Shown piece by piece: positions 5,704 to 7,520 of a stretch of DNA of 7,520 bases. Numbering within the stretch: the first letter of the stretch is position 1; the number at the start of each line of letters is the position of its first letter. Source of the DNA: an uncultured Lentisphaeria bacterium (GTDB taxonomy: Bacteria; Verrucomicrobiota; Lentisphaeria; JABSQK01; CAJWLW01); assembly GCA_913042885.1 (NCBI GenBank), contig CAJWLW010000244.1, forward strand, positions 1-7,520, written 5' to 3'. The notes below the pieces were generated by a model that searched no databases, was not told where the DNA came from, and worked only from the letters and a program-made list of their open reading frames with translations. Made by a program: the position numbers and the translations under genes.

Positions 5704-6021
5704 AGAAGTTGCACGGAAAGGCCTCCAGCCCGCAGATGCGATTCTGGACCCAGTAACTCACCTACGACATCGGCCACTACCGCCCTTCAAGCTTCGACAT
5801 TGCTGATAGTTTCAGGGGAAGATCCGGTGAAAAAGGTTTGGATCCTTGATCAGCCGATTGTCGATGATTCTGCGGTCGTCCCACACGAAGCCCGCCAACA
5901 TCGCCGGGATGTAGGTGGCCAGTGTGGGCGCGACAAGTGCCGCGGCATACAGGCACAAGCCGATAGGCGAGGCATCGAGGCGCTGGTCAGTAGCGTCTCG
6001 AGAGTCTGCGGCTTTGGGCAT
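5696..6021 (-). pseudogene. Decayed 5' fragment of a TMTC/TPR-type multi-pass membrane protein gene
   Basis: From ATG 6021 the frame runs 69 residues to TGA 5814-5812. It has a membrane segment (about 20-45) followed by FVWDDRRIIDNRLIKDPNLFHRIF, which resembles the N-terminus of bacterial TMTC-like TPR membrane proteins (usually FVWDD...NPL...DP). Shifting frame by one base near the C-run at 5819-5816 recovers the next expected segment: LSAMSKLEGR, TAG (5779-5777), WPMS, TAG (5764-5762), VSYWVQNRICGLEAF. With both TAGs read as Tyr this gives GRYWPMSY-SYW, matching the family's EGHYWPL-Y-FWLEHKLWGL pattern as I remember it. One frameshift and two stops, with hundreds of residues missing downstream, indicate a dead remnant. 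Similarity stops at the end of the + strand PhyH gene. The gene originally diverged from the glycosyltransferase at 6134. Confidence 0.72.
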
Positions 6022-6133
6022 GAACAACGGTTGCCGGACGTTCGCGTGACGTGGTAGGCGCTGTTTTGCGTTGTACTTTACGACACAACACGGATGAATC
6101 GATCCGATCCCGAAAAGGTTTGCCCGAGGAAAT

Positions 6134-7354
6134 ATGAACGTTACCAGCATGCGAGCCGTCGACCGCTGGCTCGGTGTGCCCGTGTGTGCCGCCCTGAGCC
6201 TGATTGCCCGGTTTACCCGATATTCGCACGCCACTGCTGCGCGTACACCCCGACGCCTGCTGTTCGTCAAACTGGCTGAGCAGGGCTCGACGGTGCTGGC
6301 GCACGCGGCGATCAGCCGTGCCGTCGAACTGGTCGGTGCCGAAAATGTTTATTTTCTTTGCTTCGAGGAAAACCGCTTTATCCTCGACACCATGGACCTC
6401 ATTCCTGCCGAGAATATCGTCACGGTGCGCCACACCTCCCTTCTGACCGCTTGTATCGACGGGATCGGCGTGGTCCGGCGCCTGCGCCGCTGCCGCTTCG
6501 ATGCCGCGATCGACCTGGAATTCTTTGCCCGCGCCACTGCCGCCATCACATTTCTCTGCGGAGCTCGCGTGCGTGTCGGTTTTCACGGCTTCGGCGGTGA
6601 CGGCCCGTACCGCGGCAATCTGATGACGCACCGGCTCATCTTCAACCCCCACCTGCACACGACGGAGACCTTCCTGTCGATGGTCGAAGCGTCCCGGGTC
6701 CCCCACACCGACCTGCCGCATTTCGCTTATGTGCCGACTGAGACCAAAGTGGAGATGCCGCAATTCCGGCCCGCAGCAGAAGAGGTCGAGGCGATCGACC
6801 GGATTCTACGCGATCATTGCGGTGATCGCAACTGCCGGCCTTTGGTCCTGCTGAACGCCAATTGTAGCGACATATTGCCGCTGCGGCGTTGGCCGGAACA
6901 ACGCTATTGCGAGCTGGCCGAAAAATTGCTCGACCGTTTTCCTGATCTGCACGTTGCCTTTACCGGGGCTCCCGATGAACAGGCGGCAACAGATACATTG
7001 GCGGCCAGTGTCGATGCGGACCGTTGTTTCAGTGTCGCTGGGCAAACGTCGTTGCGCCAGCTCATGACCTTATACTCGATCGCCGATGTGCTGGTCACCA
7101 ACGACAGCGGCCCGGCGCATTTTGCCGCGCTGACCGAGATCGATGTCATCACTTTGTTCGGACCGGAGCATCCGAAACTGTTCGGCGCGCGCGGCCCTCG
7201 CAGCCACATTTTCTGGGAGGGCATCGCCTGCAGCCCGTGTGTCAATGCCTACAACAACCGGACGTCGCCGTGCCACAACAACGTGTGTCTGCAACGAATC
7301 GATGTCGATCGTGTTTTCGACAAAGTCTGCGAGATCCTGGCGCGGCGTGTATGA
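6134..7354 (+). CDS. Glycosyltransferase family 9 (heptosyltransferase-like)
   Basis: Predicted 406-residue GT-B glycosyltransferase of the ADP-heptose:LPS heptosyltransferase family, acting at the cytoplasmic face on surface glycan or LPS core. The N-domain opens with RLLFVKLAEQGSTVLAHAAI (41-60), the GT9 first strand and loop. The C-domain has LLNANCSDILPLRRWPEQRY (239-258), equivalent to the usual PGaS...KrWP motif, then SLRQLMTLYSIADVLVTNDSGPAH (306-329) and LFGPEHPKLFG (341-351), the sugar-nucleotide site. A C-terminal cysteine group, C366, C369, C380 and C385, follows. It is longer than typical GT9 (about 350) because of an extra N-terminus with a hydrophobic stretch (12-28) that may hold it to the membrane. 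ATG 6134 has GAGG 4 bases upstream. The exact sugar and acceptor cannot be told from sequence, so no waa symbol is given. Confidence 0.92.
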   Translation: MNVTSMRAVDRWLGVPVCAALSLIARFTRYSHATAARTPRRLLFVKLAEQGSTVLAHAAISRAVELVGAENVYFLCFEENRFILDTMDLIPAENIVTVRHTSLLTACIDGIGVVRRLRRCRFDAAIDLEFFARATAAITFLCGARVRVGFHGFGGDGPYRGNLMTHRLIFNPHLHTTETFLSMVEASRVPHTDLPHFAYVPTETKVEMPQFRPAAEEVEAIDRILRDHCGDRNCRPLVLLNANCSDILPLRRWPEQRYCELAEKLLDRFPDLHVAFTGAPDEQAATDTLAASVDADRCFSVAGQTSLRQLMTLYSIADVLVTNDSGPAHFAALTEIDVITLFGPEHPKLFGARGPRSHIFWEGIACSPCVNAYNNRTSPCHNNVCLQRIDVDRVFDKVCEILARRV

Positions 7355-7376
7355 AATGCTTGGAGCGTCTGAGCCG

Positions 7377-7390
7377 CCGCCGTCAGGCGG
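7377..7390. other. Small hairpin between converging genes
   Basis: CCGCC (7377-7381) pairs with GGCGG (7386-7390) around a GTCA loop, in the 45-base gap between the glycosyltransferase stop and the stop of the right-edge minus-strand gene. The position suits a transcription end for both genes, but neither strand shows a T-tract after the stem, so this is at best a weak terminator candidate. Confidence 0.25.
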
Positions 7391-7399
7391 GACATCAGT

Positions 7400-7519
7400 C
7401 TACTGGCCGGAGACGTCTTTGAAGAGTTCCATATTGTTTTCGAGACTGTATTTCAGTGCCATGAACTCGGACGCCGCGACGAGGAAGCGAGTGCCCTGGT
7501 CATAGCGTTTTTTCATCCC
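7400..7519 (-). CDS. 3' end of an unidentified protein gene (partial)
   Basis: A minus-strand frame enters from the right edge and ends at TAG 7402-7400, giving 39 C-terminal residues: GMKKRYDQGTRFLVAASEF, then a helix-like tail ending ELFKDVSGQ. It converges on the glycosyltransferase and looks more coding than the opposite strand. The pattern K-x-x-x-x-GxRFLV followed by a helix is reminiscent of the last strand and helix of HpcH/HpaI-type (beta/alpha)8 aldolases, but with so few residues this is only a guess. An ATG at 7516 could be a start of a 38-residue protein, but there is no visible ribosome site and a longer protein continuing off the edge is more likely. Confidence 0.5.
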   Translation of the reverse strand, partial: GMKKRYDQGTRFLVAASEFMALKYSLENNMELFKDVSGQ

Positions 7520-7520
7520 A

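Noticed and set aside
6070..6089. GTTGT/ACAAC 5-bp inverted repeat upstream of the GT9 gene
   Set aside because: Short arms with a 10-nt loop are expected by chance, and no promoter element is aligned with it.
6022..6270. Upstream extension of the decayed membrane-protein frame on the minus strand
   Set aside because: It overlaps the 5' part of the GT9 gene and its translation is not protein-like; the membrane segment and motif begin after the ATG at 6021.

Overview
The window looks like a piece of a Gram-negative, probably proteobacterial, chromosome of moderately high GC. The evidence is two outer-envelope lipoproteins with clear lipoboxes, a family-9 (heptosyltransferase-type) glycosyltransferase, and a soluble hybrid histidine kinase of a type common in Proteobacteria. 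I cannot assign a genus. I see no insertion sequence, integrase, tRNA, rRNA or CRISPR array.

Layout. Bases 1-113 are the 3' end of an unrecognised + strand gene. Bases 114-456 are non-coding, with a 7-bp inverted repeat, a degenerate 7-nt tandem array and two small hairpins. Bases 457-2034 (+) encode a cytosolic PAS / histidine kinase / receiver hybrid protein. Bases 2161-4680 (-) form a tight four-gene operon read right to left: a phytanoyl-CoA dioxygenase (PhyH)-family protein, a second PhyH-family protein, and two paralogous CigR/RcnB-like lipoproteins. At each of the three junctions the start codon overlaps the previous stop as NTGA (GTGA, TTGA, TTGA; at the second junction an adjacent upstream TTG is also possible). 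A 273-bp divergent region (4681-4953) separates this operon from a third PhyH-family gene on the + strand (4954-5703).

Bases 5696-6021 (-) hold a decayed 5' fragment of a multi-pass membrane TPR/TMTC-type gene with a frameshift and two in-frame TAG codons. It ends against the third PhyH gene. Bases 6134-7354 (+) encode an intact GT9 glycosyltransferase. Bases 7400-7519 (-) are the 3' end of another unrecognised gene.

Working together. The most notable unit is the PhyH-PhyH-lipoprotein-lipoprotein operon facing a third PhyH gene. All three oxygenases keep the H-x-D...H iron-binding triad, so all are probably active Fe(II)/2-oxoglutarate enzymes. No scaffold-building enzyme (NRPS, PKS or similar) is nearby, so their substrate is unknown. 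The coupling of cytosolic hydroxylases to envelope lipoproteins is unexplained and is the best candidate here for an undescribed system. The GT9 gene and the decayed membrane-protein gene suggest a former cell-surface glycan or glycoprotein locus on the right.
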